Assembly: GCA_937900725.1 (NCBI GenBank)
Contig: CALCFP010000167.1
Coordinates: 1 to 6,009 of the forward strand
Length of the DNA: 6,009 nucleotides
Direction: 5' to 3'
Origin: an uncultured Bacteroidota bacterium
Lineage (GTDB): Bacteria; Bacteroidota; Bacteroidia; Bacteroidales; SZUA-534
Shown one piece after another: positions 5,870-6,009 of this stretch. The position numbers and the translations under genes were made by a program. A model generated the notes under the pieces. It saw only the letters and a list, made by a program, of their open reading frames with translations, made no database searches and was not told the DNA's origin. The number at the start of each line of letters is the position of its first letter. Position 1 is the stretch's first letter.

Positions 5870-5906
5870 AATCTGACAATCAATGCATCGATTGGCAAAT
5901 AGTCAA
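5870..5906. repeat. 37-nt direct repeat, right copy, bordering the DUF488 pair
   Basis: It matches 3924-3960 with 4 mismatches. Just to its left, and overlapping it by 4 nt, CATTCTAAATC (5863-5873) also occurs at 472-482 and 3811-3821 inside repeats A and B. This right border thus carries pieces of the relic sequence in the same order as copy B, but with the material between them missing. Confidence 0.85.
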
Positions 5907-5929
5907 ATTAGAAATTGAACGGTAATCCT

Positions 5930-6005
5930 GTAGAGACGCGATGTTGTTGAGACGTGATGTTGTTGAGACGTGATGTTGTTGAGACGCAAAATTTTGCGTC
6001 TCTAC
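5930..6005. repeat. Inverted repeat with perfect inner palindrome (dispersed Bacteroidetes-type element)
   Basis: GTAGAGACGC at 5930-5939 pairs with GCGTCTCTAC at 5996-6005. Inside it, 5981-6002 is a perfect 22-bp palindrome, GAGACGCAAAA followed by its complement. Short palindromes of this sort are dispersed between genes in Bacteroidetes and resemble a MITE or REP element. No transposase is seen. As RNA the palindrome would make a stable hairpin, but without a clear T-tract on either side, so it is not called a terminator. Confidence 0.7.
5933..5980. repeat. Three tandem 16-bp units (GAGACGYGATGTTGTT)
   Basis: Units lie at 5933-5948, 5949-5964 and 5965-5980. The second and third are identical; the first differs only in C for T at its seventh base. 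A fourth partial unit, GAGACGC, at 5981 is the left arm of the palindrome. This looks like slippage expansion of one arm of the palindromic element. Confidence 0.92.
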
Positions 6006-6009
6006 GGGG

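Noticed and set aside
5933..5980. CRISPR-like array
   Set aside because: The units are directly adjacent with no spacers and only 16 bp long; a simple tandem repeat.

Overview
The window looks like an accessory, defence-island-like stretch of a Bacteroidota (probably Bacteroidales) chromosome. The reasons are an Mpi-type serine recombinase start at the left edge, a Bacteroidetes-style -7 element (TAnnTTTG) upstream of one gene, mostly A-rich ribosome-binding regions, moderate-to-low G+C, and a right-end palindrome of the GTAGAGACGC...GCGTCTCTAC kind seen dispersed in Bacteroidetes genomes. These assignments come from reading the sequence and recalling families; no search was run.

Layout. At 1-347 (minus) is the N-terminal 115 residues of a serine recombinase that runs off the left edge. 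At 348-630 is a relic zone holding the 3' tail of a DNA methylase/type IIG-like gene and the first 15 codons of an ASCH-domain gene. At 631-3629 (plus) is a two-gene unit: a KAP-family P-loop NTPase (687 aa) and a GIY-YIG nuclease with a C-terminal NUMOD-like DNA-binding segment (295 aa). At 3630-4014 is a second copy of the relic zone, including an echo of the recombinase start codon region. At 4015-5792 (minus) is another two-gene unit: a DUF488 protein with an N-terminal winged-helix-like region, followed 5 nt later by an unrecognised 289-aa protein that ends in a beta-clamp-binding-like motif. From 5793 to the end are a short leader with a good -7 element, a third, minimal piece of the relic sequence, three 16-bp tandem repeats and a strong palindrome.

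The main structural result is that each two-gene unit lies between direct repeats. The KAP/GIY-YIG pair lies between copies of about 200 nt (336-538 and 3657-3876). The DUF488 pair lies between copies of 37 nt (3924-3960 and 5870-5906). This suggests a site where two-gene cassettes were added or exchanged, with remnants of a restriction-modification/ASCH locus as the shared border sequence.

How the genes may work together is inference. The NTPase could regulate or load the GIY-YIG nuclease, a sensor-effector layout common in antiphage systems. The DUF488 pair could be a second nucleic-acid-directed module. Clamp-motif-like ends (QLSFDF, QLNLF, QMSLF) in proteins of both modules hint that they may be tethered to replicating DNA.
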